Origin: an uncultured bacterium
Lineage (GTDB): Bacteria > Bacillota > Clostridia > Oscillospirales > Oscillospiraceae
Direction of reading: 5' to 3'
Assembly (NCBI GenBank): GCA_946548895.1
Contig: CAMNQF010000012.1
Coordinates: 1-64,000 of the forward strand
DNA length: 64,000 nt
Shown: piece by piece, positions 30,312-38,097 of the stretch
Position numbering within the stretch: the stretch's first letter is position 1
How the letters are laid out: each line of letters begins with the position of its first letter
The notes under the pieces: model-generated
Databases searched by the model: none
Told to the model about the DNA's origin: nothing
The model's input: the letters and a program-made list of their open reading frames with translations, nothing else
Program-made: the position numbers and the translations under genes

Positions 30312-31616
30312 TCAATGCTTGGGAACCAGCATCTGGGTCCCGCCCATATAGGGCTGGAGGACGGCGGGCACCTTCACGGAGCCGTCGGCTTGGAGGTTGT
30401 TTTCCAGCAGGGCGATGAGCATCCGGGGGGGCGCGGCTACGGTGTTGTTGAGGGTGTGGGGCAGGTAGGAGGCGCCGTTTTCACCCTTCACCCGCATTTT
30501 CAGGCGGCGGGCCTGGGCGTCGCCCAGGTTGGAGCAGGAGCACACCTCAAAATACTTCTTCTGCCGGGGGGACCAGGCCTCGATGTCGCAGGACTTCACC
30601 TTGAGGTCGGCCAGGTCGCCGGAGCAGCACTCCAGCTGGCGGACGGGGATATCCATGGAGCGGAACAGCTCCACGGAGTAGCGCCACATCTTCTCGTACC
30701 AGTCCATGGAGTCCTCGGGCTTGCACACCACGATCATCTCCTGCTTCTCGAACTGGTGGATGCGGTATACGCCCCGCTCCTCGATGCCGTGGGAGCCCTT
30801 CTCCTTGCGGAAGCAGGGGGAGTAGGAGGTGAGGGTCTGGGGGAGCTTCTCCTCGGGGATGATCTGGTCAATGAACTTGCCGATCATGGAGTGCTCGGAG
30901 GTCCCAATCAAATATAGGTCCTCGCCCTCAATTTTATACATCATGGCGTCCATGTCGGTCTGGGACATGACGCCCTCCACCACGTTGCCGTGGATCATGA
31001 AGGGGGGCACGCAGAAGGTGAAGCCCTTGCCGATCATGAAGTCCCGGGCGTAGGCGAGGACCGCCTCGTGGAGCCGGGCCACGTCGCCCATGAGGTAGTA
31101 AAAGCCGGCGCCGGACACGCGGCCGGCGGCGTCCATGTCCACGCCGTCGAACCGCTCCATGATATCGGTGTGGTAGGGGATCTCGAACGCGGGCACCACG
31201 GGGTCCCCGAACCGCTCCACCTCCACGTTGGCGGAGTCGTCGGGGCCGATGGGCACGGAGGGGTCGATGATGTTGGGGATGACCAGCATGATCTTGCGGA
31301 TCTCCGCCGCCAACTCGCCTTCCAGCTGCTCCAGCTCCGCCAGGCGGTCGGCGTTGGCCTTCACCTTGGCCTTAGCCTCCTCGGCCTCCGCCAGCTTGGA
31401 GGGGTCCTTTTTGGCCTGGCCCATGAGCATACCCACCTGCTTGGACAGGGCGTTCCGGGCGGCCCGGAGGCTGTTGGCCTCGGTCATGGCGTCCCGGTTG
31501 CGGCGGTCCAGCTCAATGACCTGGTCCACCAGGGGAAGCTTTTCCTCCTGGAACTTCTTTTTGATGTTCTCCTTGACGATCTCCGGGTTGTCCCGGACAA
31601 ATTTGATGTCTAACAT
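30312..31616 (-). CDS. serS: Seryl-tRNA synthetase
   Basis: SerS charges tRNA-Ser and tRNA-Sec. The 434 residues have the N-terminal coiled-coil arm (about 25-110, with LPLVDQVIELDRRNR and EAKAKVKANADRLAELEQLE), class II motif 2 SPCFRKEKGSHGIEERGVYR, and motif 3 with GENGASYLPHTLNNT. The start at 31616 (MLDIKFVRDNPEIVKENI) is typical and has AAAAGGTGAT before it; an in-frame ATG ten codons upstream is not conserved. The leader of about 160 bases contains a parS site at its far end. Confidence 0.97.
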   Translation of the reverse strand: MLDIKFVRDNPEIVKENIKKKFQEEKLPLVDQVIELDRRNRDAMTEANSLRAARNALSKQVGMLMGQAKKDPSKLAEAEEAKAKVKANADRLAELEQLEGELAAEIRKIMLVIPNIIDPSVPIGPDDSANVEVERFGDPVVPAFEIPYHTDIMERFDGVDMDAAGRVSGAGFYYLMGDVARLHEAVLAYARDFMIGKGFTFCVPPFMIHGNVVEGVMSQTDMDAMMYKIEGEDLYLIGTSEHSMIGKFIDQIIPEEKLPQTLTSYSPCFRKEKGSHGIEERGVYRIHQFEKQEMIVVCKPEDSMDWYEKMWRYSVELFRSMDIPVRQLECCSGDLADLKVKSCDIEAWSPRQKKYFEVCSCSNLGDAQARRLKMRVKGENGASYLPHTLNNTVAAPPRMLIALLENNLQADGSVKVPAVLQPYMGGTQMLVPKH

Positions 31617-31797
31617 AGTATCACCTTTTCCTGTTGATGTGATCAATGGACTTTGCCGGAGCCCCTCCGGGCCCGCCGCGAAAGCGTCCCCCCGGCTTTC
31701 CCGGGGTGGGGAGGAGCGGGGGAGAGAAGCGTGGAATTCCTGCGGGGCGTTTCACACGGAACGGACTTAGTTCCGGCGTGTTTCACGTGAAACAAAT
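31617..31797 (-). other. serS leader region
   Basis: Between serS and the coiled-coil gene there is a parS site (31779-31794) and a GC-rich palindrome (CCCCGGGAAAGCCGGGG, near 31690-31706). A half-parS-like TTTCACACGGAAC lies at 31750-31762. No T-box motif (GGGTGGTACCGCG) is present and no clear promoter was found. Confidence 0.5.
31779..31794. promoter_or_regulatory. parS: parS site 1
   Basis: TGTTTCACGTGAAACA is a perfect 16-bp palindrome and a match to the Firmicutes ParB-binding site. It lies just after the coiled-coil gene of the parB operon. Confidence 0.93.
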
Positions 31798-32484
31798 TTA
31801 TTGGCCGCCGATGTCGTCATAAATCTGCTGGTAGCGTTCCGCGGGGGTGGGACCGTCCAGGCCGTAGTCATATTGGCTGCGGTCGTCGCCGGTGGGAAGA
31901 TAATTTTTCCTCGGGGTGGACTCCGGGAGCTCTAACCATTTGATGAGCTGCTGGCATAACGTATCGTCCCGCTGGGTATAGGCTTTATCCAGCTGCCAGA
32001 GCAGTTCCATGGCCTGGCTCCTCTGAACCAGGTAATATTCCAAGTGGGACGCGCTGGTCCGGGCCCCGTCATACAGCGTTTGAAAGTCTTGGCTGAGGGA
32101 CCGCTCCTGTGCCAGGTCCAGTTCCAATTCCGCAATTTGCGCTTCCAGGGTTTCTTTTTCTTGTTCCAGCGCCTGGATATCCGCCATCAGTTCCTCCCGG
32201 GAGGCGTTGGTGGTCATCCGCAGGTCGTCCATGGCGGTGGCGTTGTTGCGCTGCTGAACGAAGTAGGCCAGCAGCAGCATGAGGAACGCCGCGCCGAACA
32301 GAACCGCCAGATAGACATACACGGAAGAGCGGCGGTTTTTTTCCGGCGGGGGAGGGGAGGGAGGTGTTTCGGCGGGAGGCTCCGAAGGCGGGTCCCCTTT
32401 GGCCGCGGCCCGGTCCATCATCTCGTTGAGCAGGTCCTGGTCCGGGCCCTGAGGGTTTGCGGGGTGCTGGGGCTGTTCGCTCAT
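31798..32484 (-). CDS. Coiled-coil membrane protein co-transcribed with parB, unknown
   Basis: This 228-residue protein has a disordered proline-rich N-terminus (PPSEPPAETPPSPPPPEK), one membrane helix (VYVYLAVLFGAAFLMLLLAY, about 54-73), and then a long heptad-rich coiled coil with REELMADIQALEQEKETLEA and AELELDLAQERSLSQDF. A helical C-terminal domain follows, ending in YQQIYDDIGG. The layout suggests a single-pass protein with a mostly extracytoplasmic coiled coil. Its ATG overlaps the parB stop (ATGA), so it is coupled to parB. No family is recognised. A role in linking segregation to the envelope is speculation from context. Confidence 0.75.
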   Translation of the reverse strand: MSEQPQHPANPQGPDQDLLNEMMDRAAAKGDPPSEPPAETPPSPPPPEKNRRSSVYVYLAVLFGAAFLMLLLAYFVQQRNNATAMDDLRMTTNASREELMADIQALEQEKETLEAQIAELELDLAQERSLSQDFQTLYDGARTSASHLEYYLVQRSQAMELLWQLDKAYTQRDDTLCQQLIKWLELPESTPRKNYLPTGDDRSQYDYGLDGPTPAERYQQIYDDIGGQ

Positions 32485-33386
32485 TCCTCGCCGCCTCCTT
32501 CCGGGGCCCGCTCCGCCTTGGGGAGCTGTTCCAGCAGGTCCAGCAGGTCGTTGAGATCGTCCACATTGTAATATTCCAGTTCCAGCTTTCCCTTTTTGGC
32601 CCCGTTCTTAATGGACACCTTCCGCCCCAGCCGGGCGGACAGCTGTTTTTCCGCCGCCTGAATGTAGATCAGGTGGGGGTCGGAGGCGTCCTTGGAGGTG
32701 TTGTCCTGCGGGGGGAGGAGGGTGAAGTGCTTGGCCCGGGCTTCCGCTTGGCGGACGCTCCAGCCCTCGTCCACAATTTTCTGGGCGAAGGAGGCCTGGG
32801 CCTGTTCCCCCTCCACCATGAGCACCGCCCGGCCGTGGCCGGCGGTGAGCCGGCCCTCCGCCAGCAGCTCCCGCACGGAGGGGGGCAGGGCGGTGAGCCG
32901 CAGGGCGTTGGCGATAGCGGGGCGGGACTTGCCCATCCGGCGGGCCAGTTCCTCCTGGCTGAGGCCGAAGTCGGTGAGCAGGGCCAGGTAGCCCTCCGCC
33001 TCTTCTACGGGGTTCAGGTCCTCCCGCTGAAGGTTTTCGATGAGGCCCAGCTCCAGCACCTTGCGGTCGTCGGCCTCGATGATGACCACGGGGACATCCT
33101 CCCGGCCGGCCAGCTTGGCGGCCCGCCAGCGGCGCTCCCCGGCGATGATCTGATAGTACCCGGTGGACAGCCGCCGCACCGTGAGGGGCTGAATGATGCC
33201 GTGCTCCTGGATGGAGGCGGCCAGGTCGGCCAGGGCCTCGTCGTCGAACCGTTTTCTGGGCTGGTTCAGGCCGGGCTGCACCTGGGAGATGGGCAGCACG
33301 ACGGAACCTGCCTCCTGGCTTTGCAGGGTGGCGGCGTCCCCCATGAGGGCGTCCAGCCCCTTGCCCAAGCCTTTGGCTTTCGCCAT
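32481..33386 (-). CDS. parB: Chromosome partitioning protein ParB (Spo0J)
   Basis: ParB binds parS, slides as a CTP-dependent clamp and loads SMC. The 301 residues start MAKAKGLGKGLDALMG, the Firmicutes Spo0J start. The CTP-binding region includes GERRWRAAKLAG and ENLQREDLNPVEEAEGY. The helix-turn-helix GLSQEELARRMGKSRPAIAN follows, and a C-terminal dimer domain. The start at 33386 has AGGAGA upstream; a longer frame from 33464 is not needed. It lies 132 bases after parA on the same strand. Confidence 0.96.
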   Translation of the reverse strand: MAKAKGLGKGLDALMGDAATLQSQEAGSVVLPISQVQPGLNQPRKRFDDEALADLAASIQEHGIIQPLTVRRLSTGYYQIIAGERRWRAAKLAGREDVPVVIIEADDRKVLELGLIENLQREDLNPVEEAEGYLALLTDFGLSQEELARRMGKSRPAIANALRLTALPPSVRELLAEGRLTAGHGRAVLMVEGEQAQASFAQKIVDEGWSVRQAEARAKHFTLLPPQDNTSKDASDPHLIYIQAAEKQLSARLGRKVSIKNGAKKGKLELEYYNVDDLNDLLDLLEQLPKAERAPEGGGEE

Positions 33387-33518
33387 ATTCGGTATCTCCT
33401 TTCTTGATCGCCGGGTTTTGCCCCGCCGCCTTCGCGGGGCGGGCGGCCTCGTCTCTCCCATCAAACCCAGCGGAGCGGTTTTATGGGGTTTCCCTGTGGG
33501 CGGGTAAGCGGCGATGCT

Positions 33519-34289
33519 CTAATTTTTGACCAGAATGGGATTTTTGCTGATAAATTCCCGGGCCAGTGCCTCGTAGGACTCCGCGCCCCGGGACAGGGGA
33601 TCGTAGACAGACACGGGGACCCCGTGGCTGGGCGCCTCGGACAGGCGCACGTTCCGGGGGATGACGGCGGCGTACACCTTGCCGGGGAAATGGCGCTTGA
33701 CCTCCTCCGCCACCTGGAGGGACAGGTTGGTCCGGCCGTCGTACATGGTGAGCACCACGCCCTCAATCCCCAGGGCAGGGTTGAGCCGCTGCTTGGCCAG
33801 CCGTACGGTGTAGATCAGGTCGGACAGGCCCTCCAGGGCATAGTACTCGCACTGCACTGGAACCAGCAGAGTGTCGGCGGCGCACAGCCCGTCCAGGGTG
33901 AGCAGCTCCAGGGAGGGTGGGCAGTCGATAAAAATAAAGTCGTAGCGGTCCTTGACCTCTTCCAGCGCGTCCTTCAGGCGGTATTCCCGCCGGTCCAGGC
34001 TGATGAGCTCCACCGTGGCCCCGGACAGGGCTTTGTTGGAGGGGGCCACGTCCGCCCACTTGGTGGAAACGATGGCTTTTGACATGGGGGCATCTCCCAG
34101 CACCACGTCGTATATGCTGGGAGAGCGGCTCTTATCCAGGCCAAAGCCGGAGGTGGCATTGCCCTGAGGGTCAAAGTCGCACACCAGCACCCGGGCCCCC
34201 TGGGCGGTGAGGGCGGCGGCCAGGTTGACGCAGGAGGTGGTTTTGCCCACGCCCCCCTTTTGGTTCACGATTGCAATGGTCTTCCCCAT
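33519..34289 (-). CDS. parA: Chromosome partitioning ATPase ParA (Soj)
   Basis: ParA/Soj is the Walker-type ATPase partner of ParB that also affects DnaA. The 256 residues begin MGKTIAIVNQKGGVGKTTSC with the deviant Walker A lysine, then DFDPQGNATSGFG and the Walker B FIDCPPSLELLTL. Length matches Soj (about 255). The start at 34289 has GGGGGAGCAC before it. A parS site lies 16 bases upstream, between the promoter and the gene. Confidence 0.97.
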   Translation of the reverse strand: MGKTIAIVNQKGGVGKTTSCVNLAAALTAQGARVLVCDFDPQGNATSGFGLDKSRSPSIYDVVLGDAPMSKAIVSTKWADVAPSNKALSGATVELISLDRREYRLKDALEEVKDRYDFIFIDCPPSLELLTLDGLCAADTLLVPVQCEYYALEGLSDLIYTVRLAKQRLNPALGIEGVVLTMYDGRTNLSLQVAEEVKRHFPGKVYAAVIPRNVRLSEAPSHGVPVSVYDPLSRGAESYEALAREFISKNPILVKN

Positions 34290-34304
34290 AGTGCTCCCCC
34301 TCTT

Positions 34305-34320
34305 TGTTTCACGTGAAACA
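34305..34320. promoter_or_regulatory. parS: parS site 2
   Basis: TGTTTCACGTGAAACA, a perfect palindrome, is 16 bases upstream of the parA start in the 5' leader. Confidence 0.93.
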
Positions 34321-34452
34321 CGCTGCGCGGCGTTGCCGGAACCACGCCGTCCCCTGAATCCGGTCCAAAGCCCAAGCAAGGGCCCGTTCAGCCGGCGCCG
34401 GTACGCCCCGCCAAAAATTCGAGCGCATTCCGCCTTTTCGCGGTTGAAATTT

Positions 34453-34481
34453 ATTATAACGGTTTCTTGCCGCAATTTCAA
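34453..34481 (-). promoter_or_regulatory. Sigma-A promoter of parA-parB
   Basis: Minus strand TTGAAA (34476-34481), 17 bases, TATAAT (34453-34458). Flanking inverted repeat CGGTTGAAAT...ATTTCAACCG (arms near 34441-34450 and 34474-34483) could be an operator. Confidence 0.85.
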
Positions 34482-34495
34482 CCGTTTACAAAAAT

Positions 34496-34525
34496 AAAAA
34501 GGTCCGGCCGGGGGCCTGAACCTTT
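34496..34525 (-). terminator. Terminator after noc
   Basis: Minus strand AAAGGTTCAGGCC-ccc-GGCCGGACCTTTTT forms a stem with a T run, about 140 bases beyond the noc stop and just upstream of the parA promoter. Confidence 0.75.
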
Positions 34526-34533
34526 GTAGAAAA

Positions 34534-34549
34534 TGTTTCACGTGAAACG
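34534..34549. promoter_or_regulatory. parS: parS site 3 (one mismatch)
   Basis: TGTTTCACGTGAAACG differs from the perfect site only in the last base. It touches the start of a family C repeat. Confidence 0.85.
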
Positions 34550-34659
34550 TCGTCGGGGCAAAGTCCGCTCTGTCTCGGAACGCCCCATGGGCGTTCCTCG
34601 CGCCGCTCCCTTGCCCCTCCTCTCCCCACAAAGCCAGAGGACGGCTTTGCGGGGGCCCG
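34549..34659 (+). repeat. Family C repeat, copy C2
   Basis: It starts GTCGTCGGGGCAAAG, has a first hairpin GGAACGCCCATGGGCGTTCC-like (near 34578-34600), then GCCCCTCCTCTCCCCACAAA, GCC and GGCTTTGCGGGGGCCC. It ends ten bases from the noc stop and starts at parS 3. Confidence 0.8.
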
Positions 34660-34668
34660 ATGGGGTCC

Positions 34669-35460
34669 CTATTTCGGGATATGGATGGTGAGGGTGATTT
34701 CGCTGTCTGTCTCTTCCCGGCCGCACCGGGCCTTCACCCCGGCGGACTGCATCACCGCCAGGCTCCGGGTCACTGTATTCAGGAACAGACGCACGTCCCG
34801 GAGACGGTAGGTGGGTGAGGCTTTCCGCGGGGCGCTCTCTTTGCGGCACAGCCGGTCGATGTACGCCTCGGCCTGGGCCACATTGAACCCCCCCTTGAGA
34901 ATGTGGGCCAGGGCGGCCCGCTGCCGCTCCGGGCTGTCCAGGCGGAGCAGGGCCCGGGCGTGGCGCTCGGTGAGCCGGTTGGCCCGCAGGCTGTCGATCA
35001 CGTCCTGGGGCAGCTTGAGAAGGCGAAGCTTGTTGGCCACCGCGGACTGGCTTTTGCCCACACGGGCGGCGGCCTCCTCCTGGGACAGGTGGCCGCGGTC
35101 GATGAGCTGGCGCAGGGCGGCGGCCTCCTCCCATACGTCCAGGTCCTTGCGCTGGAGATTCTCCACCAGGGCCAGCAGGGCGGAACCTTCCTCATCGGTT
35201 TCCACCGTGATACATGGTACGCGGGGCAGGCCCGCCAGCTGGGCCGCCCGCAGGCGCCGCTCCCCGGCGACGAGCTCCCATCCCTCCGGGATTCGGCGGA
35301 CGGACAGGGGTTGGAGCACCCCCACCTGGGAGATAGACAGGGCCAGCTCCGCCAGGTCGGCCTGGGCAAAGGACTGCCGGGGCTGCCGGGGATTGGGCCG
35401 GATATCGCCGACGGGCAGCTCCAGCACCTGCCGTTTGGCGGTTCTCGAAAAGAGGGACAT
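34669..35460 (-). CDS. noc: Nucleoid occlusion protein Noc (ParB paralogue)
   Basis: Noc is a ParB-like CTPase that binds its own sites and keeps the division machinery off the nucleoid. The 263 residues show VGDIRPNPRQPRQSF, GERRLRAAQLAG with the CTP site, ENLQRKDLDVWEEAAAL and a helix-turn-helix HLSQEEAAARVGKSQSAVAN. The short N-terminus MSLFSRTAKRQVLELP could be the amphipathic membrane helix of Noc. Gene order noc-parA-parB supports Noc rather than a second Spo0J. The start at 35460 has GGGGAGG upstream. No Noc-binding site was identified. Confidence 0.85.
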   Translation of the reverse strand: MSLFSRTAKRQVLELPVGDIRPNPRQPRQSFAQADLAELALSISQVGVLQPLSVRRIPEGWELVAGERRLRAAQLAGLPRVPCITVETDEEGSALLALVENLQRKDLDVWEEAAALRQLIDRGHLSQEEAAARVGKSQSAVANKLRLLKLPQDVIDSLRANRLTERHARALLRLDSPERQRAALAHILKGGFNVAQAEAYIDRLCRKESAPRKASPTYRLRDVRLFLNTVTRSLAVMQSAGVKARCGREETDSEITLTIHIPK

Positions 35461-35715
35461 AAAAACGCCTCCCCGCTGTAAATATGTCAAAAGCATATCA
35501 CAGCGGGAAGGAAAATTCCATCGAAAAAAGAAGCGCGACGATAGCCCCATAGGGGCGGATGGACCGAAGCGAGGACAAAAGCCCAGGACCCACGGAGTGG
35601 GGACGGGTTTTGTCCGAGACGGAGGGAAGCCGCGCCGTAATGGGGCCAATCGGAGCGTGACAAGACAGAAGCGCGGCGATAGCCCCATAGGGTCGATGCC
35701 CTCGCGCGTTTCAAT
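35461..35715 (+). repeat. noc-yitT spacer with family B repeat (copy B6)
   Basis: A B copy lies at about 35538-35670: AGAAGCGCGACGATAG, GGATGGACCGAAGCGAGGAC, AAAAGCCCAGGACCCACG / GTGGGGACGGGTTTTGT, GGAAGCCGCGCC, and AGCGTGAC. A second partial start (AGAAGCGCGGCGATAGCCCC) follows at 35670-35710. Both carry GATAGCCCCATAGGG, not seen in other copies. No gene is seen. Confidence 0.75.
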
Positions 35716-36570
35716 CTACGCCCGCATAAAGCCCTTCCCAAAAATCTCGCTGGAGTTAGTCACCAGAATAAAGGCGTGGGGGTCAGTGGATTTCAGGTAC
35801 AGCCGCAGGGCCACCGCCTGAGACCGGGACAGGGCGGTGAGCACCACCCACTTGGCCTCATGGGAGTAAGCCCCCTGGGCCTCCCAATAGGTGGCGGAGC
35901 GGTTGAGGGTATGGGTGATAAAGGTGCACACTTCTTCCGGGCAGGAGGTGACGGCCAGGAAGCTCTTCCGGCGGTTCAGCGACTCAATCACCGTGTCCAC
36001 CACCACAGACTTCAGCACCAGGCCCAATACGGAGTATAGCCCCGCTTCCATTCCCACGAAGTACAGGGTGGAAGCGGCAATGAGCACGTCCACGCACAAC
36101 AGGGCCAGCCCAATGTCCATGCTGGAGAACCGCTTGAGAATCATGGCCAGGATGTCGGTGCCGCCGGTGGAGCTCTGCATATTGAACAGGACGGCCGACC
36201 CCAGGGAGGGGAGGATCACCGCGAAAAACAGCTCCAGGGTTTTCTGATCCGTGAGAGGGGCGGCCATGGGAAAAAGCCACTCCAACCCGGACAGCATGGC
36301 GGAGAACAGGAGAGAGCAATAGATTGTGTTAATCCCAAAGCTCTTGTCGAGGAACATAAAGCCCAGCGCGAGAAACGCGATGTTGATCATAGACGCAAAG
36401 GTGGAGGAGCTCACCGCCGGGACCACCGCGTTGAGGATGACGGCCAGGCCGGTGACGCCGCCGGTGTTGAACTGGTTGGGGAACTTAAAAAAGTATACCC
36501 CCGCGGCCACCAGAAAGGTGCCCAGGGTGAGCAGGGGAATATCCCGCAGGAAGTTCTTGACATGACGCAT
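35716..36570 (-). CDS. YitT-family membrane protein (DUF161 + DUF2179)
   Basis: This 284-residue protein has five or six membrane helices in the first 165 residues (for example LLTLGTFLVAAGVYFFKFPN, and STFASMINIAFLALGFMFL) and the conserved FNTGGVTGLAVIL and SSTGGTDILAMIL loops. A cytosolic ferredoxin-like DUF2179 domain (about 195-284, with YSHEAKWVVLTALSRSQAVAL) follows. The YitT family is widespread in Firmicutes and its transport role is unproven. It is upstream of noc but separated by repeat B6. A parS-like site precedes it. Confidence 0.9.
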   Translation of the reverse strand: MRHVKNFLRDIPLLTLGTFLVAAGVYFFKFPNQFNTGGVTGLAVILNAVVPAVSSSTFASMINIAFLALGFMFLDKSFGINTIYCSLLFSAMLSGLEWLFPMAAPLTDQKTLELFFAVILPSLGSAVLFNMQSSTGGTDILAMILKRFSSMDIGLALLCVDVLIAASTLYFVGMEAGLYSVLGLVLKSVVVDTVIESLNRRKSFLAVTSCPEEVCTFITHTLNRSATYWEAQGAYSHEAKWVVLTALSRSQAVALRLYLKSTDPHAFILVTNSSEIFGKGFMRA

Positions 36571-36590
36571 GGCAAAGACCTCTTTTCCGT

Positions 36591-36606
36591 TGTTTCACGT
36601 GAAACG
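36591..36606. promoter_or_regulatory. parS: parS site 4 (one mismatch)
   Basis: TGTTTCACGTGAAACG, same variant as site 3, in the divergent spacer between the YitT gene and xpt. Confidence 0.85.
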
Positions 36607-36698
36607 CGGCGGGGCGGCGTTCCGGCGGGGCCGCACCCGTGCCGCCCCATTGTAACAAAAATTGCGTGGAAGGACAAGGGGGATTTTGCGGAAAACAG

Positions 36699-36727
36699 TG
36701 GAAAACCCGCGGCGCTTTTGATACAAT
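36699..36727 (+). promoter_or_regulatory. Promoter of xpt
   Basis: TGGAAA (36699-36704), 17 bases, TACAAT (36722-36727). The leader is only about 25 bases, too short for a purine riboswitch. Confidence 0.7.
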
Positions 36728-36757
36728 AGGAGGACAAACAGAAAGGGGAGTGGGCCC

Positions 36758-37327
36758 ATGCGGGAATTGGAGGAACGAATCCGCCGGGACGGCATTGTGG
36801 AGGACGGGGATGTGCTGAAGGTGGACGGGTTTTTGAACCATCAGATGGATGTGGAGCTGTTCGGGGCCATGGGCCGGGAGTGGGCGCGGCTGTTTGCCGG
36901 GGAGGGGGTCAACAAAATTCTCACCATTGAGGCGTCGGGCATCGGCATCGCCTGCATCGCCGCCCAGGCCTTTGGTGTCCCGGTGGTGTTCGCCAAGAAG
37001 AGCCGCACCAAAAACATCGCCGGTGACGTGTACCGGGTGGAGGTGCCCTCCTTCACCCATGGGACGGTGAGCACCGTCATCGTGTCCAGGCGGTTTCTGC
37101 TGCCCGGCGACCGCCTGCTGCTCATCGACGACTTCCTGGCCAACGGCGCGGCGCTGGAAGGGCTGATCGCCCTGGCCGGCCAGGCCGGCGCCCAGATTGT
37201 GGGGGCGGGGGTGGCCATTGAGAAGGCTTTCCAGCCCGGCGGGGACAGGATCCGGGCCAAGGGCGTCCGGGTGGAGTCCCTGGCCCGGATCAAGTCCATG
37301 TCGCCGGGACAGATCGAATTCTGCTGA
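36758..37327 (+). CDS. xpt: Xanthine phosphoribosyltransferase
   Basis: Xpt salvages xanthine to XMP with PRPP. The 189 residues start [20 protein letters not shown] and contain [15 protein letters not shown], the region [23 protein letters not shown], and the PRPP loop [16 protein letters not shown], in which the classic ...D-D-x-L-A-x-G is kept. Length matches Xpt (about 190). A promoter and a strong terminator flank the single gene. Purine salvage is not otherwise represented in the window. Confidence 0.95.
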   Translation: MRELEERIRRDGIVEDGDVLKVDGFLNHQMDVELFGAMGREWARLFAGEGVNKILTIEASGIGIACIAAQAFGVPVVFAKKSRTKNIAGDVYRVEVPSFTHGTVSTVIVSRRFLLPGDRLLLIDDFLANGAALEGLIALAGQAGAQIVGAGVAIEKAFQPGGDRIRAKGVRVESLARIKSMSPGQIEFC

Positions 37328-37391
37328 ACGCTTGCCGCCGGCATAAACCAATGGCGGTGGCGCGCGCCCGCTTTCTGGTATTGCCGGCAAG

Positions 37392-37430
37392 AAAACCCCC
37401 CAATGTTTCATGTGAAACATTGGGGGTTTT
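37392..37430 (+). terminator. Terminator of xpt containing a parS-like site
   Basis: AAAACCCCC and GGGGGTTTT enclose AATGTTTCA-tGTGAAACATT, a nearly perfect 18-bp stem ending in a T run. Its centre, TGTTTCATGTGAAACA (37404-37419), is one base from a perfect parS. Confidence 0.88.
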
Positions 37431-37455
37431 TCTTGAAATGAGGATGGAGGATAGA

Positions 37456-37524
37456 ATGAAAAAGAAAGGAATATCTCTTGCAAGTATTAAGATACAGGGG
37501 AGACGTTACAAAAGTTTGCGCTAA
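37456..37524 (+). CDS. Possible 22-residue basic micropeptide
   Basis: An ATG with ATGGAGGATAGA directly upstream opens a 23-codon frame, MKKKGISLASIKIQGRRYKS and LR. It is strongly basic and has low GC compared with the region. It lies downstream of the xpt terminator with no clear promoter of its own, and ends 16 bases from the convergent tadA stop. It may be chance. Confidence 0.25.
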   Translation: MKKKGISLASIKIQGRRYKSLR

Positions 37525-37539
37525 AGTATTACAGTTGTG

Positions 37540-38097
37540 TTAAGTTTCCCGCAGTTTTTGAAAAAACTCCTCCAGTAGTCCCCGGCACTCCGCCTCCAGC
37601 AGCCCGCCGTACACCCGGGGGCGGTGGTTGAACCGCTCCTCGAACAAGTTGAGCACCGACCCGCAGCAGCCGGACTTGTCCTCCCGGGCGCCGTAGCGCA
37701 CCGCGGCGATGCGGGCGTTGATGATGGCCCCGGCGCACATGGGGCAGGGCTCCAGGGTGACGTACAGGGTGCAGCCCTCCAGCCGCCAGCTCCCCAAAGC
37801 GGCGCAGGCTTCGTTGATGGCCTCAATCTCCGCGTGGGCGGTGGCAAGGCCCGCCTGCTCCCGGCGGTTGCGGCCCCGGCCGATGATCTCGCCCTCCGGG
37901 GACACCACCACGCAGCCCACAGGAACGTCGTCGGGACAAGCTTTATATCTCTCGCTTCCGTCTTCGGCGAAAGCTCGGTCATTCCGCTGTCCCTCCTCTC
38001 CCCATCGAACCCGCTTCGCTGGGCTTCGATGGGGCCCCCCGGACAGGCACTCCCGGGCCAGGTCCAGAGCCTGGCGCATATAGTCCTCGTGGGTCAT
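37540..38097 (-). CDS. tadA: tRNA-specific adenosine deaminase TadA with in-frame repeat insertion
   Basis: TadA converts A34 to inosine in tRNA-Arg(ACG). The zinc/catalytic motifs are intact: HAE in TAHAEIEAI and PCPMCAGAI. The C-terminus GLLEAECRGLLEEFFQKLRE is typical. The protein has 185 residues rather than about 150. The excess is an insert at about residues 21-55 (from PHRSPAKRVRW to AEDGSERYKAC) between ECLSGG and DDVPVGCVVV. At DNA level this insert is a family C repeat, read in frame. It sits before the conserved core, where family members have a short loop, so activity may be kept. The start at 38097 gives the usual MTHEDYMRQALDLA. Confidence 0.92.
   Translation of the reverse strand: MTHEDYMRQALDLARECLSGGPHRSPAKRVRWGEEGQRNDRAFAEDGSERYKACPDDVPVGCVVVSPEGEIIGRGRNRREQAGLATAHAEIEAINEACAALGSWRLEGCTLYVTLEPCPMCAGAIINARIAAVRYGAREDKSGCCGSVLNLFEERFNHRPRVYGGLLEAECRGLLEEFFQKLRET
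37927..38041 (+). repeat. Family C repeat inside tadA (copy C3)
   Basis: GTCGTCGGGACAAGC, TTATATCTCTCGC, hairpin TTCCGTCTTCGGCGAA, GCTCGGTCATTCCGCTGTCC, CTCCTCTCCCCA, second hairpin TCGAACC/GGCTTCGA, GGGGCCCCCC. It lies wholly inside the tadA coding region and adds about 34 codons without a stop. Confidence 0.88.

Noticed and set aside
36728-36757. Purine riboswitch upstream of xpt
   Set aside because: The leader is about 25 bases, far too short, and the conserved aptamer core is absent.
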